Positions 36,881 to 45,405 of a DNA stretch of 64,000 bases are shown one piece after another (position 1 is the stretch's first letter; each line of letters begins with the position of its first letter). Source of the DNA: Siphonodentalium dalli (lineage: Eukaryota > Mollusca > Scaphopoda > Gadilida > Siphonodentaliidae). The stretch covers positions 1-64,000 of the forward strand of contig CP136062.1 of NCBI GenBank assembly GCA_032622095.1, written 5' to 3'. The notes below the pieces were generated by a model. That model was not told where the DNA came from. It searched no databases and saw nothing but the letters and a program-made list of their open reading frames with translations. A program made the translations under genes and the position numbers.

Positions 36881-37890
36881 TGCAATAAAAAATTTAGAGC
36901 GCTGGATTTATAAAAAAAAAATTAGGTTTATACATCCTGGTGTATGGTGTATGCCTATCTATGGGTGGTAACTCCGCAGGGAAAGCGCGGATACAAGTTT
37001 TGATGCCCATGTGTCCATATGGTCCAAATTTGGATGCCCTGCTCCTCATAATTTCCGAGATAGTAAAATGACATTTTTTTTTAGATAAATAATGTTTGCA
37101 GCACTAGCAGCCCTCAAAATTTCAAAACTTACTAATCTGACCATATTTACAGCACCGGGCGTTTCCCCTGTTGAAAAGTAACCAAACGTTTTTATCTATG
37201 TTTCTATAGGGTAACAAATATAGATATAAATATTTATTTGCTAAGTTGGTTTGTGTTCTTTATCAAGCAAAACCACATGTCCCTAACGAGTTTGTTACAG
37301 AAATCCCGCTGATTATTTATAAGGAGCACTTCTAATTAAACAACAACTTCATCATAGTCACTAATTTTCCAATTCACAGTCACTACACTCTTAGAATAAA
37401 TGTGTGTATATTCTACACAAAATCTGTTGCATTTTATCTTAAACAAGCCATACTTCCACTAAATCCTGAAAAGATACCCATAATTCTGCCGTGGTTAAGG
37501 CGTCGATTACGTAGGGTATTACTGTATGTTAACTTATTACACTGAAAAATTGATAAATAGTAATGGCAAAGCAACGTGACTTCCACACAAGTTGAACATG
37601 TACAGATCACCGGTCACCCCCACCCCCGAGTTAGTCATAAGTTTGTATATGTATTTGTTTAAAGTCGGGTTTGTTTGTTTCATTTGCTGCCTTATACGCA
37701 TCATTACTAGCAAGAGTTGTGTCAAAAGAATCCTAATTTGACTCACGTATACGAATGACTGTACAGCTGTCACAATCAGGTTTGACCTCCGAAAAAGCTA
37801 AATATTGAATACCTTACCCTATGTTACCGTATGTGGTAAATGGTCGCAGGCTCGCGCCTCTTTGTCCAGATCAGTAGTTTCTTCTACAGT
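36881..37890. other. intron sequence, no gene seen
   Basis: This is AT-rich unique DNA. A 78-codon minus-strand open frame (37537-37773) has no recognisable motif or splice context and is not supported as coding. No RNA gene or repeat is evident. Confidence 0.55.
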
Positions 37891-37906
37891 GGGGGGGGGG
37901 GGGGGG
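37891..37906. repeat. G16 homopolymer
   Basis: Sixteen consecutive G residues are followed by CAGGGC. The exact length is likely to be uncertain in any sequencing read. On the minus strand it is a C16 tract. Confidence 0.95.
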
Positions 37907-37910
37907 CAGG

Positions 37911-38135
37911 GCAATCTCTTTTAGCCCTGTTTTCTAATGGTATCTTCGTTTCGTTTTGATTTGTCAACAGTTTCCAGTAATATATCGTCTGTAGTGGAGG
38001 GAGACAGAGCAATCGCTTTTTCATTCCGCCTCTATCGGTATCTTCGTTCCGTTTTTGGGTGTCATCAATTTCCATTGATGTGTTGTCTATAAGGGAGACA
38101 GAGAAATCTCTTTTCCCCTATTACTTTTGTTTCCT
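37911..38135. repeat. imperfect tandem repeat, about 95 bp x 3
   Basis: Copies start with GCAATCTCTTTT (37911), GCAATCGCTTTT (38009) and GAAATCTCTTTT (38102). Copies 1 and 2 share GGTATCTTCGTT, CAATTTCCA/CAGTTTCCA and a GTCTGTAGTGGAGGGAGACA-like end. The third copy fades after CCCCTATTAC. Confidence 0.75.
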
Positions 38136-38181
38136 TTCTTCGATAGCGATCGATTTATCAAATCATGTAGGTAGTCATACA

Positions 38182-39704
38182 ACATATAGGCTGGTCATGG
38201 AAGTTGCTATCCAGACTAACATAGGCTGGTCATGGAAGTGGCTATCCAGACTAGCATAGGCTTGTCATGGAAGTGGCTATCCAGACTAACATAGGCTGGT
38301 CATGGAAGTGGCTATCCAGACTAACATAGGCTGGTCATTGAAGTGGTTATCCAGAGTAACATAGGCTGGTCATGGAAGTGGTTATCCAGACTAACATAGG
38401 CTGGTCATGGAAGTGACAATCCAGACTAACATAGGCTGGTCATGGAAGTGGCAATCCAGACTAACATAGGCTGGTCATGGAAGTGGCAATCCAGACTAAC
38501 ATAGGCTGGTCATGGAAATGGCTATCCAGACTAACATAGGCTGTTCATGGAAGTGGCAATCCAGACTAACATAAGCTGGTCATGGAAGTGGCTATCCAGA
38601 CTAGCATAGGCTTGTCATGGAAGTGACAATCCAGACTAACATAGGCTGGTCATGGAAGTGGCTATCCAGACTAACATAGGCTGGTCAAGGAAGTGGCTAT
38701 CCAGACTAGCATAGGCTGGTCATGGAAGTGGCTATCCATACTAACATTGGCTGGTCATGGAAGTGGCTATCCATACTAACATTGGCTGGTCATGGAAGTG
38801 GCTATCCATACTAACATTGCCTGGTCATGGAAGTGGCCATCCATACTAACATTGGCTGGTCATGGAAGTGGCTATCCAGACTAACATAGGCTGGTCATGG
38901 AAGTGGCTATCCAGACTAGCATTGGCTGGTCATGGAAGTGGCTATCCAGACTAACATAGGCTGGTCATGGAAGTGGCTATCCAGACTAGCATAGGCTGGT
39001 CATGGAAGTGGCTATCCATACTAACATTGACTGGTCATGGAAGTGGCTATCCATACTAACATAGGCTGGTCATGGAAGTGGCTATCCAGACTAACATAGG
39101 CTGGTCATGGAAGAGACAATCCAGACTAACATAGGCTGGTCATGGAAGTGGCTATCCAGACTAACATAGGCTGGTCATGGAAGTGGCTATCCAGACAAGC
39201 ATAGGCTGGTCATGGAATTGGCTATCCATACTAACATTGGTTGGTCAAGGAAGTGGCTATCCAGACTAACATAGGCTGGTCATGGAAGTGGCTATCCAGA
39301 CTAGCATAGTCTGGTCATGGAAGTGGCTATCCATACTAACATTGGCTGGTCATGGAAGTGGCTATCAATACTAACATAGGCTGGTCATGGAAGTGGCTAT
39401 CCAGACTAGCATAGGCTGGTCATGGAAGTGGCTATCCATACTGACATTGGCTGGTCATGGAAGTGGCTATCCATACTAACATTGGCTGGTCATGGAAGTG
39501 GCTATCCATACTAACATTGGCTGGTCATGGAAGTGGCTATCCAGACTAACATAGGCTGATCATGGAAGTGGCTACCCGGACTAACATAGGCTGGTCATGG
39601 AAGTGGCTATCCAGACTAACATAGGCTGGTCATGGAAGTGGCTACCCGGACTAACATAGGCTGGTCATGGAAGTGGCTATCCAGACTAACATTGGCTGGT
39701 CATG
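38182..39704. repeat. 35-bp tandem array, about 43 copies
   Basis: Near-perfect 35-bp units each carry AACATAGGCTGGTCATGG, AAGTGGCTATCC and AGACT. Variants cluster: CTAGC for CTAAC, CATTGG for CATAGG, CCATACT for CCAGACT, GACAATCC for GGCTATCC. The array ends in GGTCATGAGAATATTC, where it runs without a gap into the 3' end of a minus-strand LINE. The unit is not a multiple of 3 and each copy brings stops, so it does not code. Confidence 0.95.
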
Positions 39705-39895
39705 AGAATATTCTTGAAACCATTAATGTTCTCTTCCATGATCTCTTCTGGTGGTAGACTATTCCATATCTCTCTGTTATTTGGGTATAATTGATTCTGC
39801 TACCTCTTTGTCATATTTGATGGCCATTATTTTGTATGTGTCTATTAAGTCATCTCTGATTCTTCTATATTTGAGTGTTGGTAGTAATATGATCG
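39705..39895 (-). pseudogene. CR1-like LINE, C-terminal end of the ORF2 remnant
   Basis: Read on the minus strand this encodes LPTLKYRRIRDDLIDTYKIM and, after a short gap, an NGFKNIL-like end. This matches the conserved tail that follows the reverse transcriptase domain in CR1/Jockey-type non-LTR elements (LPSLxYRRxRGD, then a segment ending SFKNxLD). A stop codon and a frame change lie between the two parts. It continues the LINE at 41,017-42,205; the two pieces are split by a 1.1-kb insertion. Its 3' end merges into the 35-bp array. Confidence 0.8.
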
Positions 39896-40646
39896 TACGT
39901 GACACGTAGTGGAGCAACCACACAAATACATCAAACTATCACAACAATTTTCATCTATATACGTAGTTTCCAACTGTTGCTGTGTCAGTCATGGGATTTC
40001 AAAATGTTGAATACTTTCACCAAAGTTGGAGGGGCGGATTCCGCGGACACTACGTACAACCACCCTGCCACCACGTATCTCGTTAAAACAACTCATACAC
40101 ATCCATGCCAAACTAAATCTAGCAACTTCCCACGTTTATATATGACAAATATAAATGTTTACATGGGCGCTATATCCCAAAATATCACCGGGGAAATCTT
40201 TCGCGCGAACAGTTTTATGCGCTAGCTCTTGTCAATAGAAAACATCTCTCGTTTGAATCCAGTCTGTATTGTTCTAGAAAATGGTCTTTGGAGAAGTCTC
40301 TTAATTACATTTAAGTGTATATGTTGTGGAAGGCAGCTGAATTAGCTCATTGCATGGTCAAAAATTCAAACTGATAGTCAAAATGACATTTGAAAACATG
40401 ATGAAGAATATAATCTGATATGCACTCACTAGTTTTAAAAGAAGAACAAACAAAAAAGGAACAATGAAAACCAAACAAACAAACAACACGTTTGTAGGGA
40501 GGGATCCCATATTTATTGTGTGCATATTGTATATAAAATGTCCTTTGGCCATTTTGTATATATAATTGCGTTTAGTCTAGTGATGTGAAATCGGTGTTTC
40601 CGGTAAAGACCAAATGTGTCTGGATTCTGGCCCACAAAACCAACTG

Positions 40647-40662
40647 ACGTAAATGACGTCAT
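40647..40662. promoter_or_regulatory. consensus CRE/ATF site (TGACGTCA)
   Basis: ACGTAAATGACGTCAT contains the palindrome ATGACGTCAT. The same 16-base string recurs at 45064-45079. TGACGTCA is the full binding site of CREB/ATF bZIP factors; use here is inference. Confidence 0.35.
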
Positions 40663-40955
40663 GGACCATGTCATAACGTCTTCGCTGGTTTTCGGTCAGC
40701 TAACCAACGAAAATGATCAAAATGAAACTAATTCATAAGCCTACATAACATAGGAATTGTTCAGAAAAACTGAAGTTGCTAATTTCATAACCATCCCACT
40801 TGGTCCACTTCCGATTCCGTGATTTCACAAATTGATATTATTGTTCCCATGATGCTATGCAACAGCGGGGCGGAAGTCACGTGATTTTTAAACCATTTTT
40901 CTTGTCCGGATTTTCATCGCGTCGAAATTCTGTTCCATGGTATTGTAAAAATTAG

Positions 40956-40963
40956 TGACGTCA
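40956..40963. promoter_or_regulatory. CRE/ATF octamer
   Basis: A second perfect TGACGTCA lies in the same 1.1-kb insertion, about 300 bp from the first, with different flanks (AGTGACGTCATTCACG). Confidence 0.25.
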
Positions 40964-40983
40964 TTCACGCCTAAACATGAAAA

Positions 40984-41015
40984 GCAACATCGCGCCTGCG
41001 GCGCGATGTGGTTGC
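40984..41015. repeat. GC-rich hairpin at the insertion edge
   Basis: CATCGCGCC and GGCGCGATG are separated by TGC. The arms extend outward as GCAAC and GTTGC after a small bulge. It lies directly at the right boundary of the 1.1-kb insertion. Confidence 0.8.
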
Positions 41016-41016
41016 T

Positions 41017-42205
41017 ATGAGCGATTTTAATATATCTTCATACTCCATATTTTTTAATGATGGTAACATTGCTGTTGCTATGCGTTGGACGTTTTCTATA
41101 TTCTTGATTAAACCCTTTCTAATTCTTTATATAGCAATTTGAATGTTTCCTTGTCCAGGTTTATAAATGCTCTTCTGATGATTCCCACCATTTTATTCGC
41201 CTTGTTTATTTGATTTTCTATATGTTCTTCATTGTCTTTTTTACTGGCGATTTTTCTCTATAAAGTTTAGTGTCCTCGGCATACATGTATGTGTAGGATA
41301 TTATTGATTCTATACAGTTTAGTGTCGTCGGCATACATGTATGTGTAGGACATTATTGATTCTGGTAAGTCGTTAATATATATGACGAAAAGAACAGGTC
41401 CCAGTATATATCCTTGTGGAATACCGCTGGTCACGCCATGCCAATCTGATGTTGATCCATTGGCAGAAACTTTTTGTTTTCTTCTACTTAGGAAGTTTTC
41501 TACCCAGTTACATAATTTTCATGTATTCCACAATATCTCATCTTTGATAGAAGCCTCTTGTTTGGTACCTTATCAAAATCTTTCATCAAATCTAAATATA
41601 TGGCATGAATTTCAACTTTATGGTCCAGAATCCTTGTCCATTCATCTGTTATTTTTAATAGTTAGTGTTGTTGATCTTCGTGCTATAAATCCAAATTATT
41701 TCTTGCTTAATAGGTTATTTTTTTCTAATTATTTTCTTCATTATTTTGCATATAAAACTGGTAAGACTTACTGGTCTACAATTTGCAGGATCGCCCTTTC
41801 TTCCCTTCTTATATATTTCAATTTGGTCCATTCTCCATGTTTATGGTACTTTTCCTTGTTTAAGCGATGCATTAAATATAGCTGTCATTGGTCTGTATAG
41901 ATTATATGCCAATTAATTCCTAAGTACTATTGGATGGATTCCATCTGGTCCTGGGGCTTTGCCGCTTTATTTATGTTTGTCGCTAGCAGTAAGTTCCTTA
42001 CATTTTCCCCTGATATTTCTTAATTTCTACTTAGTTGTGTTTCGGTTTCTATTTCTGGTATGTTGTTCAATCCTGATGGTGAACCATGAGTTTCTTGCGT
42101 GAAAACACTATTGAAGAAGTTGGATAATGCCATATAGCATTTTCCCTGTCTGTTAATTGTAATTAATATATCTGGTATTGACTCTTTAATGAATAAATAT
42201 TGTAA
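41017..42205 (-). pseudogene. CR1-like LINE reverse transcriptase, inactivated
   Basis: The minus strand carries conserved non-LTR reverse transcriptase motifs in the right order. They are a NNYFSSVFT-like segment (NFFNSVFTQETHGSP, about 42,100), GKAPGPDGIHP (41,932-41,963), KKGDPANCRPVSLTS (about 41,765-41,805), WVENFLSRRKQKVSANGSTS, SGIPQGYILGPVLFVIYIND (about 41,370-41,430), and the catalytic YADDTKL (about 41,323). Downstream come the LDKETFKLLYKE-like and QRIATAMLPSLKNMEYEDI segments that follow the palm in CR1/L2-type elements. The element would copy its own RNA by target-primed reverse transcription. It is dead: there are frame changes, stop codons, no 5' half or endonuclease, a 52-bp duplication through the catalytic motif, and an insertion splitting its C-terminus. 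It lies antisense in the intron between the two NIDO exons. Confidence 0.88.
41266..41363. repeat. 52-bp tandem duplication across the YADD motif
   Basis: The block TTTAGTGTC(C/G)TCGGCATA and its downstream sequence starts at 41266 and again at 41318. The copy at 41318 keeps GTCGTCGGC (YADD on the minus strand), while the other has GTCCTCGGC (YAED). A 52-base repeat shifts the frame. Confidence 0.9.
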
Positions 42206-42686
42206 GGAATTTATTTATTTAATAGACGAATTCTTGAATTCTTGAGATTGAATGTAGGTGGCAATCCAATGAAAGTAATGTTTTTCACCGTTTACACATG
42301 TGCAGTCTTTTGAATTTGCAAGTTGCTACATAATTCACATCATAATCTATAGTGAAATATATTTTCAGTTCGCTTTCCGACAAAGTAATACTTTGGTGGT
42401 TTGGTGTAGGGGTTTAATTTGGTTTACATAACATTCAGTGTAGGGGGAGATCTCGAGTCTCAATTTGAGGTTGCATTCCATTTTTATTACAGACGTGGTC
42501 ATGAATGTAGACTCCGTTCGTTTGGAATTGGGTATAAAATGTTTAAAGTTTGACGCACATCTCGTATCGTGGGGTTTTTATGACTGACAATGTTATGTAA
42601 AAACTCGTACAGCTCTTTTTGTTTGGCTTTGTCATTAAATGTGAAACTGCTTCCCATATTATAGCTGAATTCATCTACACCTAATC
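42206..42686. other. intron sequence with one short minus-strand open frame
   Basis: No repeat family is recognised. The only candidate is the 52-residue minus-strand frame at 42499-42657, listed separately. Confidence 0.5.
42499..42657 (-). pseudogene. unrecognised 52-residue open frame
   Basis: The minus strand reads MGSSFTFNDKAKQKELYEFL and continues to an end NERSLHS before a TGA. The composition looks coding-like (charged, helix-forming, few rare residues). An AG acceptor-like site (GATGAATTCAG) lies a few bases upstream of the reading frame. It could be a relic of a transposon ORF, an exon of an antisense gene, or chance. I know no family for it. Confidence 0.2.
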
Positions 42687-42818
42687 AAGCCTGAAAATAG
42701 CGTTTCTGTCATTTGCAGAATGAGGTCCCGAGAGGGTGAATTTAGTGACGCTATCCCACATAGCGGGCTAGCATCACTAAATTCACCTTCTAGGGACTTC
42801 ATTCTGCTTAGGCCCTCA
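42687..42818. repeat. foldback (inverted-repeat) element
   Basis: Left arm 42715-42752 (GCAGAATGAGGTCCCGAGAG and onward through GTGAATTTAGTGACGCT) pairs with right arm 42770-42807 (AGCATCACTAAATTCACCTT to TTCATTCTGC), with a 17-base loop. The arms differ at a few bases. A flanking 28-base lead (from AAGCCTGAAAATAGC) is shared with the copy at 45,936. Confidence 0.85.
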
Positions 42819-43002
42819 ACTGCTATGGTAGATCTATGATCAGATTAAAGTTCCCCAGTTGAAGTTGGTGATGATCACCCATTGGGCACCTCGATTATTG
42901 ATTTTACCTTCTAAAAATTAGGGGATATAGAAACTTCTCAGATGGGAAAACGTCAATAAAAACAATGTTAATTTGATACTATAGATACTTCCCAGAAGAT
43001 AA

Positions 43003-43060
43003 GGCCTAAGAAGAATGAGGTCTCCAGAGGGTGAATTTGGTGATGCTAGCCCGCTAAGCA
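43003..43060. repeat. third arm of the same foldback family
   Basis: GGCCTAAGAAGAATGAGGTC and following bases match the inverted right arm of the 42,687 element, including the outer GGCCTAAG and the inner GATGCTAGCCCGCTA. The segment 42,760-43,060 is therefore itself an inverted-repeat unit of about 300 bp with 57-bp arms. Confidence 0.8.
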
Positions 43061-43074
43061 ATTTTATTAATTAG

Positions 43075-43235
43075 CTATAAGTTATCGGCCGCAATAAGTA
43101 GAACGTTTCCCGCTTCATAAGTAACAAAAAGTCGGCCAATAAGTAGAAAACGCGGCCAATAAGTAACAACAAGTTGGCCAATAAATAGACGGCCAATAAG
43201 TAACAAAAAGTCGGCCAATAAGTAGAAAACGCGGA
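43075..43235. repeat. short tandem repeat with GGCCAATAAGTA core
   Basis: GGCCAATAA(G/A)TA occurs at 43134, 43154, 43176, 43191 and 43213, with a degenerate copy at 43087. Spacings are irregular, at 15-22. Linkers alternate AACAAAAAGTC and GAAAACGC. The CCAAT string is part of the unit; there is no sign that it acts as a promoter. Confidence 0.85.
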
Positions 43236-43295
43236 CACTAACTTGGCAACAACAGGGAGTCAGGGATGTGGCTAGAGGGTCTCCGCTGGGGGGGT

Positions 43296-44040
43296 GTTCA
43301 CCTTGGGAATTTCCAACTGCACCCCCCCCCCCCTTTGAGTCGGAATCACACCACAACTTTTTACATAATTCCATTTGCACCCCCCCCCGTCTTCAGTCGG
43401 AATCGCACCAATAATAATCTTATGCAACATAATATTAACTCTGTAGACATACTTCTTTATGGGAAACCTGAACTAACTTATACTGAGAATAGTGATATTT
43501 TTAAGGCTGTACACTCGTATATTAGAGATTCCGGCCGTTTTGAGAGAACCTAACACTTTGACCATGCCATTCTACACCAAATCTACTTATAATATAATAT
43601 TCTAAGTTTGTACCTTGTTTCCTATGTACAATATATCCCAGTTATGCACTCAATAATTGATATATGCCTGTACTATCGTAATTTTACTTGTTGCAAGGGA
43701 ATGATCACCGACGGGTTGATGAAGCATACTCACACTCATCCCATCTCTCCACTGTAAACCGACCCTCCAATTCTCCTCCGCAATCGCCATTCTGTTTATT
43801 TACTTATATTTTTCATTATATGTATGTATATAATATACCTTGTGTTTTGTTCGTCTTTAGTGTCATAAAATTTGTCAGTGTATCATACTAGGGAGAGGAG
43901 GGTATTCTAAGTGATTTAGCACTTGTCCTCCAATCCCTTTTGTCATAAACCAATTTAATTTATGAACAAATAAAATATGTTTAAACAAAAAAAATCGCAC
44001 CAACATAACTTTTTGCATAATTCCATTTGCACCCCCCCCT
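43296..44040. repeat. subterminal direct repeats of the hAT element
   Basis: A segment with GTCGGAATC(A/G)CACCA, ACTTTTT(A/G)CATAATTCC and ATTTGCACCCCCCCC occurs at about 43,335-43,390 and again at 43,400-44,040. The second copy is split by the nested LINE. The poly-C runs end each copy. Confidence 0.75.
43412..43992 (+). mobile_element. 5'-truncated LINE 3' end nested in the hAT element
   Basis: The insert is bounded by an 11-bp perfect target duplication AATCGCACCAA (43401-43411 and 43993-44003). It opens directly in coding sequence, ILLYGKPELTYTENSDIFKA and onward through HSYIRDSGRF, ending at 43553. This resembles the extreme C-terminus of ORF2 in many invertebrate non-LTR elements (a FLLYGD-like strand followed by an IFxAVHxYIxxTxRF helix). 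A 3' untranslated part of about 440 bp ends in AATAAAATATGTTTAAAC and a short A-rich tail. Severe 5' truncation, an A-rich 3' end and a target duplication are the expected products of target-primed reverse transcription. The exact clade is not determined. Confidence 0.85.
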
Positions 44041-44189
44041 TGTACCTCATGCTCAGGCCTAATTTCCTATATATTCATAAGCCATGCTTTTTTCCCAGTA
44101 TGAGAACATTAAGATATTTTAACCTGAAAAAAATGCCAAAAAAGTGATCTAATTCCAGACAAATGCACACAGCTACAGACAACAGACCA

Positions 44190-44770
44190 GGAAACACAGG
44201 GCCGACCATGGTTGTTTGGCCCGGTGTGAGAAAATTTTGAAAACTATATACAAGAAAATCGCAAATCCTAGCATCTAGACTGGCCTCAACTGAAGCTTTC
44301 CTAGTGTTGGAAATTTCAAACCTCATGCTCCCTTCAGGTTGGAAAATTCTTCAACTGATGACCATTTATGTCTACAAGTTTGACCAAATGTAGTAAAATA
44401 TTGTTTTGCTAAACTAATTAGCGGTTTTGTATTGGCCATGTGGATGGGCAATGACACACCGGGCCGACCATGGTTCGGCCCGGTGTGCGAAAATTTTGAA
44501 ATCTGAACAAGAAAATCGCAAAATCCTAACATCTAGACTAACCTCAAGCCTTCCTACTGTTGGAAATTTCAAACCCTACACCCCCACTTAGGTTGGAAAA
44601 TTTCCAACTGATGACAATTCCAATGACAATGTTGACCAATTGTATGACAATATTGTTTTCTTAAATTAACTAGAAGTTTTTGACTGGCCACGGGGGAGGG
44701 ACCAGGACACAAGCTTTCCAAGTGTTGGAAATTTTCCAACCTGTCACCCCCCTAAGGTTGGAAAATTTCC
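44190..44770. repeat. internal direct repeats of the hAT element (about 200 bp, 3 copies)
   Basis: Three diverged copies share GGTTGGAAAATT(T/C), CAACTGATG, then GACAAT/TTTGACC and ATATTGTTTT. The copies are centred near 44,335, 44,590 and 44,755. The first two also share GGGCCGACCATGGTT and the following GCGAAAATTTTGAAA or its variant. Confidence 0.7.
44455..44487. repeat. 13-bp perfect stem hairpin
   Basis: CACACCGGGCCGA and TCGGCCCGGTGTG flank a 7-base loop (CCATGGT). A degenerate version lies at about 44,198-44,233, where extra bases (TTGT) and base changes disrupt the stem. Confidence 0.9.
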
Positions 44771-45009
44771 AACTGATGTCCATTTCTGTCAAAAAATTTG
44801 ACAAAAAATAGGAACATATGCAAATATTGGTCGAAAAACAATAAATTCCCCGCAATAAATTGTTTTATAATCGAACTACAAAAACATTTTCAACCTATTG
44901 TTGGTGTGAACTTTCGTTGTGGCAGGTATGAAATTTCCAACTATTGAAAATATAGCTCTCTGCTGGGGGGGTGAGACACCCCCACACCCCCCCTCTAGCC
45001 ACATCCCTG

Positions 45010-45405
45010 TAGGGAGTATAATTAGTTATTTATAATCCCTGGCAATAGAGGTAGGTCAAGGTAACGTAAATGACGTCATACGTAATTAGCTCGATCGGCA
45101 AAGAATATTGGGTCGACGGAAGATAGATTAGAGTTGATTTCTGATGAATTACTGTTTTTGGGAGTAAATATACATGTACGTGGATGAACTACATGTATCC
45201 GATTCAATATTATTCCCAGTGGAAACTGACAGTACTGTGAAATCGCTGCAAGTTCTTCACAAAGTTCACAAGAATAAAAATTACAGGAATAATTGTTAAT
45301 TTAATAAAACACACAATGGTATATCTATATTAATATATTCATCCTGTGAAACAATTATTGCCATTGTTGCTAATTAATAAAATACTTAATTATTTAATTT
45401 TACAG
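45010..45405. other. end of the intron before exon 45,406
   Basis: This is AT-rich sequence. It holds a CRE/ATF palindrome at 45064-45079 and a long T/A-rich tract leading to the acceptor TTTAATTTTACAG. No gene is seen. Confidence 0.6.
45064..45079. promoter_or_regulatory. consensus CRE/ATF site, duplicate of the one at 40,647
   Basis: ACGTAAATGACGTCAT is identical over 16 bases to 40647-40662. It sits just outside the hAT right end, so the hAT element did not bring it. Confidence 0.35.

Larger units (their letters stand above)
39896..41016. mobile_element. unclassified 1.1-kb insertion splitting the LINE
   Basis: LINE-coding sequence stops near 39,895 and resumes at about 41,017, so this block entered afterwards. 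A 10-bp inverted repeat, AGCAACCACA, lies at 39913-39922 and, inverted, at 41007-41016. ATGA occurs at both edges (39,892-39,895 and 41,017-41,020) and may be a short target duplication, but the left inverted repeat sits 17 bases inside that edge, so the ends are uncertain. The 108-codon open frame at 39899-40225 and the 64-codon minus frame at 40358-40552 show no recognisable domain. A foldback type, Helitron-like or other non-autonomous element are all possible. Confidence 0.4.
43261..45009. mobile_element. non-autonomous hAT-type DNA transposon
   Basis: A 19-bp perfect terminal inverted repeat, CAGGGATGTGGCTAGAGGG, occupies 43261-43279 and, inverted, 44991-45009. The flanking octamers are CAGGGAGT (43253-43260) and TAGGGAGT (45010-45017), a target duplication with one mismatch. 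An 8-bp duplication and a CAGGG terminus are the established marks of the hAT superfamily. Without the nested LINE the element is about 1.17 kb. No transposase frame (DDE/RNase H-like or BED finger) is visible, so it would depend on a partner. Poly-C/poly-G tracts and repeated GTTGGAAA/TTTCCAAC motifs fill the subterminal parts. It lies in the NIDO gene intron, 397 bp before the second exon. Confidence 0.88.

Noticed and set aside
36608-36913. 101-codon open frame as a gene
   Set aside because: It lies in one copy of a diverged triplication whose other copies are closed in that frame; it has no domain.
39899-40225. 108-codon open frame as a gene or transposase
   Set aside because: Low-complexity Thr-rich sequence without motifs, inside an insertion of unknown type. 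The first codon used is not preceded by any promoter or splice signal that I can see.
40358-40552. 64-codon hydrophobic minus-strand frame
   Set aside because: Phe/Leu/Val-rich translation of an A-rich tract; expected by composition.
41382-41900. 172-codon plus-strand open frame
   Set aside because: It is the antisense shadow of the LINE reverse transcriptase, whose conserved motifs read on the minus strand.
43134-43220. CCAAT-box promoter cluster
   Set aside because: The CCAAT strings are part of a short tandem repeat with irregular spacing and no associated TATA box, initiator or exon.
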